A DNA stretch of 9,481 nucleotides from Acidobacteriota bacterium (GTDB taxonomy: Bacteria > Acidobacteriota > Terriglobia > Terriglobales > Acidobacteriaceae). The notes below the pieces were generated by a model. That model saw only the letters and a list, made by a program, of their open reading frames with translations. It did no database searches and was not told the origin of the DNA. Position numbers and translations under genes: made by a program. How positions within the stretch are numbered: position 1 is the stretch's first letter; the number at the start of each line of letters is the position of its first letter. The stretch spans positions 1 through 9,481 of the forward strand of contig JAJYAE010000164.1 of NCBI GenBank assembly GCA_021779695.1. The letters are read 5' to 3'. Shown one piece after another: positions 1 through 7,534 of the stretch.

Positions 1-103
1 AAAGATCAGGTATGCTGGCATTCGCAACGTGGAGGTTGCCTGAAAGGACTTTCAAAAAGAACTCATCGCCGAATACGATCGCGAGACCGCGCAAACCCGC
101 AAA

Positions 104-547
<444 letters not shown>

Positions 548-589
548 GCTGGGCAGGGAAGGACAGGCCCCGCAAACTGACAACCCTCC

Positions 590-618
590 GGCCATGCATC
601 TACCCTTGATGCATGGCC
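590..618 (+). promoter_or_regulatory. Perfect 11-bp hairpin covering the thiE start codon
   Basis: GGCCATGCATC (590-600) is exactly complementary to GATGCATGGCC (608-618), with a 7-nt loop (TACCCTT). The thiE ATG at 613-615 lies inside the 3' arm, so the folded mRNA would hide the start codon. No good T-run follows, so it is a poor intrinsic terminator. It could be a translational switch or a protein-binding dyad. The 65-nt gap is too short for a TPP riboswitch and I see none of its conserved boxes. Confidence 0.6.
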
Positions 619-1254
619 TTCATCTTTCCAACGCTCTATCCCATCCTCGACTCTGCCATCCTCCCCTTAACCGGCCGCACCGCATATCTCACCCGCCTCG
701 GCGCTTCGCTTGCCGACGCCGGCATCACCCTCCTCGAATACCGCAATAAGACTGGCTCTGACGCTGAAATTCTTGCCGACTGCGCAGCCCTCCGCGTCGC
801 CATGCCCGCCGGCCACGTCCGCCTCATCCTCGATGACCGCGCCGACCTCGTCGCCACTGCAGGCTTCGACGGCGTCCATGTCGATGCCGATGACGTCACG
901 CCCACCGAAGCCCGCCAAATCATCGGCCCCAGTCGTATCCTCGGCACCTTCGGCGGCAGCGACGCACTATTGCCCGGCATCCTCAACGCCCCCGCCGATT
1001 ACCTCGCCATCGGCCCCGTCTTCACCACCACAACCAAGCACACCACCAAACCACCCATCGGCATTGAAGGCGTCCGCAAACTTCGCGCCGAAGCCGGTCC
1101 CAATGTCATCCTCAGCGCCGCCGCTGGCATCACCTTCGATACCGCTCCAGCAGTTCTCGCCGCCGGAGCCAGCATCGTCGCCGTCTCCGCAGCCATCTTT
1201 CGCGCCGCCAATCCAGCCGCTGAAGTCCATCGCTGGCTCGCGCAACTGGGTTGA
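613..1254 (+). CDS. thiE: Thiamine-phosphate synthase (ThiE/TenI family)
   Basis: The 213-residue product has the usual length and TIM-barrel motif order of ThiE, which couples hydroxymethylpyrimidine diphosphate to thiazole phosphate in thiamine synthesis in the cytoplasm. Motifs in order are LYPILD (8-13), EYRNKTG (42-48, the phosphate-contacting R/K strand), LILDDRADL (71-79), DGVHV (86-90), ADYLAIGPVFTTTTK (128-142, the conserved GP and T-x-T-K loop) and AGI (171-173) plus VAVSAAIF (189-196). Several normally conserved active-site positions differ: GQED is DADD (91-94), the usual Asn before the first Asp of N-D/D is absent, and the GVSTH loop reads GTFGGSD (111-117). It may therefore be a divergent ThiE or a TenI-like relative such as the thiazole tautomerase. 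ATG 613 is the only reasonable start just before LYPILD; no Shine-Dalgarno is visible and a strong hairpin covers the start. No other thiamine gene lies in the window. Confidence 0.8.
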   Translation: MAFIFPTLYPILDSAILPLTGRTAYLTRLGASLADAGITLLEYRNKTGSDAEILADCAALRVAMPAGHVRLILDDRADLVATAGFDGVHVDADDVTPTEARQIIGPSRILGTFGGSDALLPGILNAPADYLAIGPVFTTTTKHTTKPPIGIEGVRKLRAEAGPNVILSAAAGITFDTAPAVLAAGASIVAVSAAIFRAANPAAEVHRWLAQLG

Positions 1255-1319
1255 CCCGGCTGAGCCATCCGCAAAAAACACACGACAACCTTATTGCTCA
1301 TCGAGTACAAACAACCTGA

Positions 1320-2903
1320 GTGACGAGCCCGAAGATCACGCCGTTTCCAACTGCAACCCGCGCCCCAGCCGACTCCGGCGGCATGGTCCAGAGTCTCGGC
1401 CTCTTCAGTTCCACCGCCATCGTCGCCGGCTCCATGATCGGCTCCGGCATCTTCCTCGTCGATGCCGACATCGCCCGCGGCACCGATTCGCCCGCGCTCT
1501 ACCTCGCCGCCTGGATCGTCACCGCCGCCCTCACCATGATTGGCGCTCTCAGCTATGGCGAACTCGCCGCCATGATGCCGAAAGCCGGCGGCCAGTACGT
1601 TTACCTCCGCGAGTCCCTCGGTCCGCTCTGGGGCTTCCTCTACGGCTGGACCCTCTTCCTCGTCATCCAAACCGGAACCATCGCCGCCGTCTGCGTCGCC
1701 TTCGGCAAATTCCTCGGCGTCTTCTTTCCCGCCGTCTCCACCACACACTGGCTCTGGCACATCGCCCACGTCCCGGCGCTTCGCGTCGGCCCCATGGTTC
1801 TCGGCAATATGGAGATTGGCGTCAACACCGCCAACCTCGCGGGCATTGCCGTTGTCGTGCTTCTCGCCGTGGTCAACATCTTCGGCGTCCGCCTCGGCGC
1901 GCTCATTCAGAACATCTTCACCTCGGCCAAAGCCCTCTCCCTCTTTGCGCTGGTCCTCGTCACCTGCACCATCGGGCGCAACGCTGCAGCATGGAACGCC
2001 AACTTCGGCCTCGGCCTGCACGCCTTCTGGCAAAACGCCGGCTGGCGCGCGCTCCATCCTGTGCAGGTTGGCATCGGCGGCCCCACTGTTCTGGTGAATC
2101 TCTTCGTCATCGTCGCGGTCGTCCAGGTCGGTTCGCTCTTCTCGTCGGACGCGTGGAACAACATCACCTTCACCGCCGGAGAAGTGAAGAATCCGCGCCG
2201 CAACATTCCTCTCTCGCTCATCTTCGGCGTCGGCTTCGTCCTCACCATTTATTTCTTTGTCTCGCTTGGTTATCTGCTCGTGCTGCCCATGCACGGCGAC
2301 CCCAACGGCGCCACCGCGCTTGCTCGCGGACTTCAGCACGCCTCTGAAGATCGCGTCGCCACCGCCGCGCTCGATGTCGTCTTTCATACTGGAGGCGCTT
2401 ATCTCATGGCTGCGGCCATCCTCGTCTCCACCTTCGGCTGCGCCAACGGCATGTCGCTCGCCGGCGCGCGTGTCTACTACGCCATGAGCCGCGACGGCCT
2501 CTTCTTCCGCTCCGTCGGCAAGCTGCATCCGCGCTACAAAACGCCCGTCGCGGGGCTTATCGTACAGGCTCTGTGGGCCACGTTCCTCTGTGTCTCCGGC
2601 AGTTACAGCCAACTGCTCGACTACATCATCTTCGCCGTGCTTGTCTTTTACATCCTCACCATCGCCGGGCTCTTCGTACTCCGCGTGCGTCAGCCGCATG
2701 CTCCGCGTCCGTACAAGGCGCTCGGATATCCCGTTCTGCCCGCGCTCTATATCGTCATAGCCTCATGGATCTGTATCGTATTATTGCGATACAAGCCCCA
2801 GTACACGTGGCCGGGGCTCGCGCTCGTCATCCTTGGCATTCCTGTGTATCTCTTCTGGTCAAGCCAATCAACAAGTCGAAATCACGCTGCTCACATCGCT
2901 TGA
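1320..2903 (+). CDS. APC-superfamily amino-acid permease (SteT/LAT-like)
   Basis: This 527-residue, very hydrophobic protein looks like a 12-helix inner-membrane amino-acid transporter. TM1 carries GSMIGSGIF at about residues 37-45, the unwound substrate-binding motif of the APC family. ELAAMMPKAGGQYVYLRE follows TM2, and near residues 270-295 comes SDAWNNITFTAGEVKNPRRN, the loop typical of the L-type/SteT-like branch (serine/threonine or neutral amino-acid exchange). The substrate cannot be read from sequence. The frame opens directly after a TGA at 1317-1319, so GTG 1320 is the earliest start; it has no ribosome-binding site. ATG 1383 (residue 22), just before the conserved VQSLGLFSSTA segment, is a realistic alternative and would remove only a polar tail. 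It ends 18 nt before a second permease and is probably co-transcribed with it. Confidence 0.85.
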   Translation: MTSPKITPFPTATRAPADSGGMVQSLGLFSSTAIVAGSMIGSGIFLVDADIARGTDSPALYLAAWIVTAALTMIGALSYGELAAMMPKAGGQYVYLRESLGPLWGFLYGWTLFLVIQTGTIAAVCVAFGKFLGVFFPAVSTTHWLWHIAHVPALRVGPMVLGNMEIGVNTANLAGIAVVVLLAVVNIFGVRLGALIQNIFTSAKALSLFALVLVTCTIGRNAAAWNANFGLGLHAFWQNAGWRALHPVQVGIGGPTVLVNLFVIVAVVQVGSLFSSDAWNNITFTAGEVKNPRRNIPLSLIFGVGFVLTIYFFVSLGYLLVLPMHGDPNGATALARGLQHASEDRVATAALDVVFHTGGAYLMAAAILVSTFGCANGMSLAGARVYYAMSRDGLFFRSVGKLHPRYKTPVAGLIVQALWATFLCVSGSYSQLLDYIIFAVLVFYILTIAGLFVLRVRQPHAPRPYKALGYPVLPALYIVIASWICIVLLRYKPQYTWPGLALVILGIPVYLFWSSQSTSRNHAAHIA

Positions 2904-2908
2904 GGAGG
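2902..2908 (+). promoter_or_regulatory. Ribosome-binding site overlapping the upstream stop codon
   Basis: GAGGAGG starts inside the TGA stop (2901-2903) of the first permease gene and lies 13 nt before ATG 2922, a slightly long spacing. The overlap suggests translational coupling of the two permeases, and the site supports 2922 over the internal ATGs at 2949 and 2955. Confidence 0.6.
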
Positions 2909-2921
2909 AACTCCCGCATTC

Positions 2922-4454
2922 ATGTCCAGACTGCTTCGTGTTAAACCCATGTCGATGCTCAACCGGGAGGCCGCCGAAGAAGGCGAGCACACACTCAAGC
3001 GCTCGCTCGGCGCTCTCAATCTCATCACGCTTGGTATCGGCGCCGTCATCGGAGCGGGCATCTTCGTCCTCACCGGCCAGGCTGCCGCATTGCATGCCGG
3101 ACCCGCCGTCGCCCTCAGCTTCGTCCTCGCGGGCTTCACCTGCGCCTTCGCCGGCCTCTGTTACGCAGAGTTCGCCTCCATCATTCCCATTGCGGGTTCC
3201 GCCTACACCTATGGCTACGCCACCCTCGGCGAGCTCGTTGCGTGGATTATCGGCTGGGATCTCTGCCTCGAATACGCATTCGGCGCGGCCACCGTCGCCT
3301 CCGGCTGGGCGGGCTACTTCAACAGTCTTCTGCAGCAGCTCCACATCTACATCCCGCCGCAGCTCACGGCCACTACCGGCACGCCGCTCGTCTTCTATCA
3401 GCAGCAGTGGCTGCCCGTCATGTCTCTGCCGCCCGGCGTGAGCGATGCGGGCCTGCCGCATGCAACCGGCTTCTTCAATCTGATTGCCGTCTGCATCGTG
3501 CTCGTCATCACCACCATCCTCGTCATCGGCATCAAGGAATCAGCCAACTTCAACTCGGCGATTGTTCTCGTGAAGCTCGGCATCGTCGGTGTTTTTCTCG
3601 TCGTTGGCGGCCTCTTCCTCATGCAACACCCGCACGTCGCCGCCACCAACTGGCACCCCTTTATTCCACCCGCGGATGGCCACGGCAATTTTGGCTGGGG
3701 CGGAATTCCCACTGCGGCCGCGTCCATCTTTTTCGCCTACATCGGCTTTGACGCCGTCTCCACGGCCGCGCAGGAAGCGAAAAATCCGCAGCGCGACATG
3801 CCCATCGGCATCCTTGGTTCTCTCGTCGTCTGCACCATCCTCTACATTCTTGTCTCGCTCGTGCTCACCGGCCTCGTATCCTACAAGACGCTCAACGTCG
3901 CCGCACCCGTCGCTCTCGCGATGGACGCCACCGGCGTCAGTTGGGGCTCGCTGCTTGTCAAAATCGGCGCCGTCTTTGGACTCGCCACCGTCATGCTCGT
4001 CATGCTCCTCGGCCAGTCGCGCGTCTTCTACTCCATGTCGAAGGATGGCCTCTTCTGGAAGTGGGCCTCGGACATTCATCCAAAATTCCGCACGCCCTGG
4101 ATTACCACCATCGTCTTCGGCGCCTTCGCGGCCATCATGCCGGCCTTCCTGCCCATCGACAACCTCTCGCAGCTCGTAAACATCGGCACACTGCTGGCCT
4201 TCACTATCGTCAGCGCAGGCGTCTGGGTCCTGCGCGTTCGGCATCCTGAGATGGAACGTCCCTTTCGCACGCCGCTCGTGCCGCTCGTGCCCATTCTCGG
4301 CATCGTCTCGGCGCTCTACCTCATGACGCGGCTTGCGCGCATCACCTGGATCGTCATGATTGTCTGGCTCCTCATCGGCCTCGTCATCTATTTCACCTAC
4401 TCAGTGAAGCACAGCAAGGTTCAGGCGCTGGCCCAGGCCAAAGAAGGGGATTGA
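2922..4454 (+). CDS. APC-superfamily amino-acid permease, cationic amino-acid transporter (CAT) type
   Basis: The 510-residue protein begins with a polar N-terminus ending in EEGEHTLKRSLGALNL, the standard opening of bacterial CAT-family permeases (YfnA-like). TM1 has GAVIGAGIFVLTG (40-52), followed by YAEFASIIPIAGSAYTYGYA (81-100) and GWDLCLEYAFG (111-121). At about 273-297 is YIGFDAVSTAAQEAKNPQRD, the CAT version of the TM6-7 loop. These features predict a 12-14 helix inner-membrane importer of basic or other amino acids; the exact substrate is unknown. It is not a duplicate of the preceding permease, because the two use different subfamily signatures. ATG 2922 has a GAGGAGG site upstream and keeps the full family-type N-terminus. 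A hairpin terminator lies 31 nt after the stop. Confidence 0.88.
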   Translation: MSRLLRVKPMSMLNREAAEEGEHTLKRSLGALNLITLGIGAVIGAGIFVLTGQAAALHAGPAVALSFVLAGFTCAFAGLCYAEFASIIPIAGSAYTYGYATLGELVAWIIGWDLCLEYAFGAATVASGWAGYFNSLLQQLHIYIPPQLTATTGTPLVFYQQQWLPVMSLPPGVSDAGLPHATGFFNLIAVCIVLVITTILVIGIKESANFNSAIVLVKLGIVGVFLVVGGLFLMQHPHVAATNWHPFIPPADGHGNFGWGGIPTAAASIFFAYIGFDAVSTAAQEAKNPQRDMPIGILGSLVVCTILYILVSLVLTGLVSYKTLNVAAPVALAMDATGVSWGSLLVKIGAVFGLATVMLVMLLGQSRVFYSMSKDGLFWKWASDIHPKFRTPWITTIVFGAFAAIMPAFLPIDNLSQLVNIGTLLAFTIVSAGVWVLRVRHPEMERPFRTPLVPLVPILGIVSALYLMTRLARITWIVMIVWLLIGLVIYFTYSVKHSKVQALAQAKEGD

Positions 4455-4484
4455 GAGCAGGGGATCGACCACGCACCAAACGAG

Positions 4485-4510
4485 ACGGCCTCCGCGCACG
4501 GAGGCCGTTC
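4485..4510. terminator. Hairpin terminator between convergent genes
   Basis: ACGGCCTCCG (4486-4495) and CGGAGGCCGT (4500-4509) pair perfectly over a 4-nt CGCA loop, with a further G-T closing pair at 4485/4510. The T-rich tail is weak on either strand. Its position between the plus-strand permease (ends 4454) and the minus-strand bacilliredoxin (ends 4539) suits a bidirectional terminator. Confidence 0.7.
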
Positions 4511-4538
4511 CTGACTTTCCAACGATTGCTTGCTGAAT

Positions 4539-4967
4539 CTACGCCGTCGTCTTCGCACACAACTCGTCAAAGGCGCGAATCAGCTCCTGCGCGATCTCCT
4601 GCGCAGTCGATTGCTCAATGACAAACCGCTGCATCAGATATGCCAGCTTGCCGTCACGCAGAATCGCCACTGCGGGCGAGGTCGGCGGGTTGCCCTCGAA
4701 GTAGCTCCGCGCGCGATCCGTGGCTTCACGGTCCTGGCCGGCAAACACGGTAATTTTCCTGTCCGGCTGATGCGCCGCATTGGCCAGGGCCAGCCGCACG
4801 CCGGGACGCATCTTGCCTGCCGCGCAGCCGCAAATCGAGTTGACGATCAGCAGCGTCGTGCCCGGCTGTGTCACTGCGGCATCCACCTCGTCAGCGGTCC
4901 GCGTTTCCTGAATCCCCGCGCGCACCAGCTCCTCGCGCATGGGAATCACCATCAGTTCTGGATACAT
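4539..4967 (-). CDS. Bacilliredoxin, BrxA/BrxB (YphP/YqiW, DUF1094) family
   Basis: The 142-residue product is full length for the family (about 145 aa). It has the thioredoxin-like fold signature MYPELMVIPMREELVRAG at the N-terminus, the hallmark IVNSICGCAAGKMRPG with a C-G-C active site (Cys46, Cys48), VFAGQDREATDRAR (74-87), a PPTSPAVAIL cis-Pro segment (94-103) and a C-terminal AFDELC (132-137) with the family's third cysteine. In Bacillus these proteins remove bacillithiol from S-bacillithiolated proteins; earlier work also reported weak disulfide isomerase activity. Whether this organism makes bacillithiol cannot be decided here because no bsh gene is in the window. The start is supported by GGAGG (4973-4977 on the plus strand) 5 nt upstream. 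It diverges from murB with only 69 nt between start codons. Confidence 0.9.
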   Translation of the reverse strand: MYPELMVIPMREELVRAGIQETRTADEVDAAVTQPGTTLLIVNSICGCAAGKMRPGVRLALANAAHQPDRKITVFAGQDREATDRARSYFEGNPPTSPAVAILRDGKLAYLMQRFVIEQSTAQEIAQELIRAFDELCAKTTA

Positions 4968-5000
4968 GTTTGCCTCCGGCAGGGAAAGTTGCCTGTGCTC

Positions 5001-5006
5001 ATTCTA
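5001..5006 (-). promoter_or_regulatory. Possible -10 element for the bacilliredoxin gene
   Basis: On the minus strand this reads TAGAAT, a 5 of 6 match to TATAAT, about 33 nt upstream of the bacilliredoxin ATG. No convincing -35 lies 16-18 nt upstream, so the call is weak. It falls in the 69-nt divergent gap shared with murB. Confidence 0.3.
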
Positions 5007-5036
5007 TCTGGTCCCGCGCAGTGTAGCCTTGAATCG

Positions 5037-6110
5037 ATGCACCCCGAAGAGAACAAGCCGCTTGCGCCGTTCACGACCTTCGGCGTCGGCGGACCGGCGC
5101 GCTGGTATCTGCGCGCCACCAGCGAAGAGCAAATCACTGAGGCGGTCAACTGGGCAGGGAAGCAGAGACTGCCGCTCTTCGTGCTCGGCGGCGGCAGTAA
5201 TCTCCTCGTCAGTGATGCCGGTTTTCCGGGCCTCGTCCTGCACATCGCGTTGCGTGGGATCACCGCCATTGAAGACGGCAGCCACCGCATCTACCATGCA
5301 GCCGCGGGCGAAGACTGGGACACATTTGTTCAGCGGGCTGTCGACGATAACTGCGCCGGCATCGAATGCCTGGCCGGAATCCCCGGCACCGTTGGCGGCA
5401 CGCCCGTGCAGAATGTTGGCGCCTACGGTCAGGAGGTGGCCGCATCCATTGCACACGTCCGCGTCTTTGACACGCATGCCAAAATCTTCGCCAACTTCAC
5501 CGCAGCCGATTGCGCCTTCGCCTATCGCCGCAGCCGCTTCAACTCGACCGACCGTGGCCGTTTCATCGTCACGCGCGTCGATTATCGCCTCACTCCCGGC
5601 GGCGCTCCCACTCTGCGCTACGCCGATCTGCAACGCGCTTTTCCCGCCGGAACCGCTCCAAGCCTCGCCCAGGTGGTTGCCGAGGTGCGTCGTATCCGCC
5701 ACACCAAAGGCATGCTGCTCGTCGAGGGTGACTCCGATTGCCGCAGTGCAGGCAGCTTCTTCAAAAATCCCGTCGTCACCGCGGAGCAGTCCGCACACAT
5801 TGCCTCTGTCAGCGGCAAAGAGCCGCCGCACTTTCCCGCCGGCACCGCGTCCGCCAGTACTGCACTCGCCAAGATTCCCGCAGCATGGCTCATCGAGCAG
5901 GCAGGATTTGCGAAAGGTTACTCAATCGGCGCGGCTGCCGTCTCTTCCCGTCACACCCTGGCCCTCATCAATCGCGGCGGCGCCACCGCAGCGGATATTC
6001 TCGCCCTCGCCGCCCTCATCTCGGCTGCCGTCCACGCAAGATTCGGCATCCTGCTCGAGCGGGAGCCGGTTCTTGTTGGCTTTGACGCTGCGGCGCTGCC
6101 CACTCGTTAA
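5037..6110 (+). CDS. murB: UDP-N-acetylenolpyruvoylglucosamine reductase
   Basis: MurB is the FAD- and NADPH-dependent enzyme that reduces UDP-GlcNAc-enolpyruvate to UDP-MurNAc in cytoplasmic peptidoglycan synthesis. The 357-residue protein opens with NKPLAPFTTFGVGGPARW (6-23). It has VLGGGSNLLVSD (49-60), AGEDWDTFVQRAV (90-102), GIPGTVGGTPVQNVGAYGQE (114-133) for FAD binding, and FAYRRSRF (161-168) with the substrate Tyr163. The catalytic serine is in AGSFFKNP (Ser240), and the C-terminal acid is in LLEREP (Glu341 or Glu343). The YRxSRF segment marks the E. coli-like type I form. The open frame extends 507 nt further upstream, but that part is antisense to the bacilliredoxin gene and has no family similarity; ATG 5037 sits just before the conserved start and is the best choice although it lacks a clear Shine-Dalgarno. 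It is outside the usual dcw cluster. Confidence 0.95.
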   Translation: MHPEENKPLAPFTTFGVGGPARWYLRATSEEQITEAVNWAGKQRLPLFVLGGGSNLLVSDAGFPGLVLHIALRGITAIEDGSHRIYHAAAGEDWDTFVQRAVDDNCAGIECLAGIPGTVGGTPVQNVGAYGQEVAASIAHVRVFDTHAKIFANFTAADCAFAYRRSRFNSTDRGRFIVTRVDYRLTPGGAPTLRYADLQRAFPAGTAPSLAQVVAEVRRIRHTKGMLLVEGDSDCRSAGSFFKNPVVTAEQSAHIASVSGKEPPHFPAGTASASTALAKIPAAWLIEQAGFAKGYSIGAAAVSSRHTLALINRGGATAADILALAALISAAVHARFGILLEREPVLVGFDAAALPTR

Positions 6111-6178
6111 GACGCGCCGGATTCTACACAGCTGCAGGCCACAAAATCGGCACGCCAACTGATACCCTGAAAGCAGGC

Positions 6179-7534
6179 ATGAACGACAATCTGCATCAGT
6201 TACGCTGTATCGGATGCGGCGCGCGCATCCGTGGGGTCGACGCGCTGCCGGATTTTCGCTGCGCGGCATGTGGCGAGCTTTTTGAGGTCGAATATCCCGG
6301 CTGGGAGCAACGAAAGGGGCCTGATCGCCCCAACGCCGGCGCGCTGAAATGGCTCTGGCGCGAGCGCCGCTGCTCGTCTGAGGCCGTCGATCACTCCGGT
6401 GTCTGGCGCTTCCGCGAACTGCTGCCCATCCTCGAGAGCTTTGGCAACGCCATCACGCTGCGCGAAGGCAACACGCCGCTCTATCCTTTGACCCGCAATG
6501 CGCGCGCTCTCGGCATGGACCAGCTCTTTGCGAAGCATCAGGGCATGAATCCCACAGGTTCTTTCAAAGACACCGGCATGACCGCTGCACTCAGCGTTGC
6601 CAAAGAGCGCGGCTTTGAGTGGGTCGCCTGCGCTTCAACCGGCAACACCTCCGCCGCCATGGCTGCCTATGCAGCACGTGCCGGTATGCGCAGCCTTGTG
6701 CTGATTCCAGAAGGAAAAATCGCCTGGGGCAAGCTCTCGCAGGCCATGGACTACGGCGCCGTCACCTGCCAGCTCAACACGGACTTCGACGGCTGCCTCA
6801 AACTGCTCACGGAGATCGTCCGCAAGGCGCCGATTTATCTGCTCAACTCCGTCAATCCCTACCGGCTGGAAGGACAGAAGACTCCGGCCATCGAAATCGC
6901 TGAAGCCCTTGACTGGATGGTCCCCGACCACGTCATCGTTCCCGGCGGCAACCTCGGCAATAGTTCCGCACTCGGCAAGGGCTTCAAGGAGATGCACGAG
7001 CTTGGCCTGATTGCTCGCATGCCCAGGATCTCCGTCATTCAGGCCGAGGGAGCCAATCCGCTCTCGCGTTTCTTCCGCGCGAATCGGGGTGTAGCCTTTG
7101 AACCGGTTGAGGCGCACACGCGCGCCACTGCCATTCGCATCGGCAACCCGGCATCCTGGCGCAAGGCTGCGCGCGTCATTGAAGAGACCGGCGGCTGGTG
7201 CCTGGATGTAACAGAAGCTGAAATCGCCATCGCCAAAGCCGAGATTGGCGCCGAGGGCCTTGGTTGCGAGCCTGCCTCCGCCGTCACTCTCGCAGGACTC
7301 AAGAAGCTCCGCGCCGATGGACGCATTGCCGCCAGCGAAAGCACGGTGCTTGTGCTCACCGGCCACACGCTCAAGGATGCGGACTACACGATCGACTTTC
7401 ACCGCGGCACTCTGCTTACAGAGCAGGAAAAATCCGGTCACGAGGCAGAGATTGAAAAGCTGCGCCGCAACGCCGTTGTCGTCGATGCCACTCCCGCGGC
7501 CGTGTTGTCTGCTTTGAAGGAGCAGGCCGGATGA
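6179..7534 (+). CDS. thrC: Threonine synthase
   Basis: This PLP enzyme converts O-phosphohomoserine to threonine. The 451-residue product has a zinc-ribbon-like N-terminus (Cys10-x2-Cys13 and Cys28-x2-Cys31), seen in one branch of bacterial and archaeal ThrC proteins. It is followed by LREGNTPLYPL (95-104), the PLP lysine motif NPTGSFKDTGM (Lys130), ACASTGNTSAAMAAYAARAG (150-169), the PLP-phosphate loop VPGGNLGNSSA (254-264), and EGLGCEPASAVTLAGL (359-374). ATG 6179 puts the cysteine pairs at the very N-terminus and is preceded only by a weak AGCAGG. It is 68 nt after murB; a shared transcript is possible but unproven. Its stop overlaps the thrB start. Confidence 0.95.
   Translation: MNDNLHQLRCIGCGARIRGVDALPDFRCAACGELFEVEYPGWEQRKGPDRPNAGALKWLWRERRCSSEAVDHSGVWRFRELLPILESFGNAITLREGNTPLYPLTRNARALGMDQLFAKHQGMNPTGSFKDTGMTAALSVAKERGFEWVACASTGNTSAAMAAYAARAGMRSLVLIPEGKIAWGKLSQAMDYGAVTCQLNTDFDGCLKLLTEIVRKAPIYLLNSVNPYRLEGQKTPAIEIAEALDWMVPDHVIVPGGNLGNSSALGKGFKEMHELGLIARMPRISVIQAEGANPLSRFFRANRGVAFEPVEAHTRATAIRIGNPASWRKAARVIEETGGWCLDVTEAEIAIAKAEIGAEGLGCEPASAVTLAGLKKLRADGRIAASESTVLVLTGHTLKDADYTIDFHRGTLLTEQEKSGHEAEIEKLRRNAVVVDATPAAVLSALKEQAG
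7517..7522 (+). promoter_or_regulatory. thrB ribosome-binding site within thrC
   Basis: AAGGAG lies 8 nt before ATG 7531 inside the last codons of thrC. With the ATGA start/stop overlap (7531-7534) it indicates coupled translation of thrC and thrB and fixes the thrB start. Confidence 0.75.

Noticed and set aside
548..612. TPP riboswitch upstream of thiE
   Set aside because: The gap is only 65 nt and none of the conserved TPP-aptamer boxes (such as CUGAGA) is present.
710..2347. Long plus-strand open frame of 545 codons
   Set aside because: It crosses thiE and the first permease in another frame and is rich in Ser, Pro, Arg and His, the usual product of reading C-ending codons out of frame.
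999..2699. Long minus-strand open frame of 566 codons
   Set aside because: It is antisense to thiE and the first permease, with low-complexity Asp/Glu/Gly composition and no recognisable domain; GC-rich codon bias explains the open frame.
4530..5036. N-terminal 169-residue extension of the MurB reading frame
   Set aside because: It is antisense to the well-supported bacilliredoxin gene, shows no MurB similarity, and the conserved MurB start follows ATG 5037 directly.
6111..6178. Threonine attenuator or leader peptide before thrC
   Set aside because: No Thr/Ile-rich short frame and no terminator-like hairpin with a T-run is present in the 68 nt.
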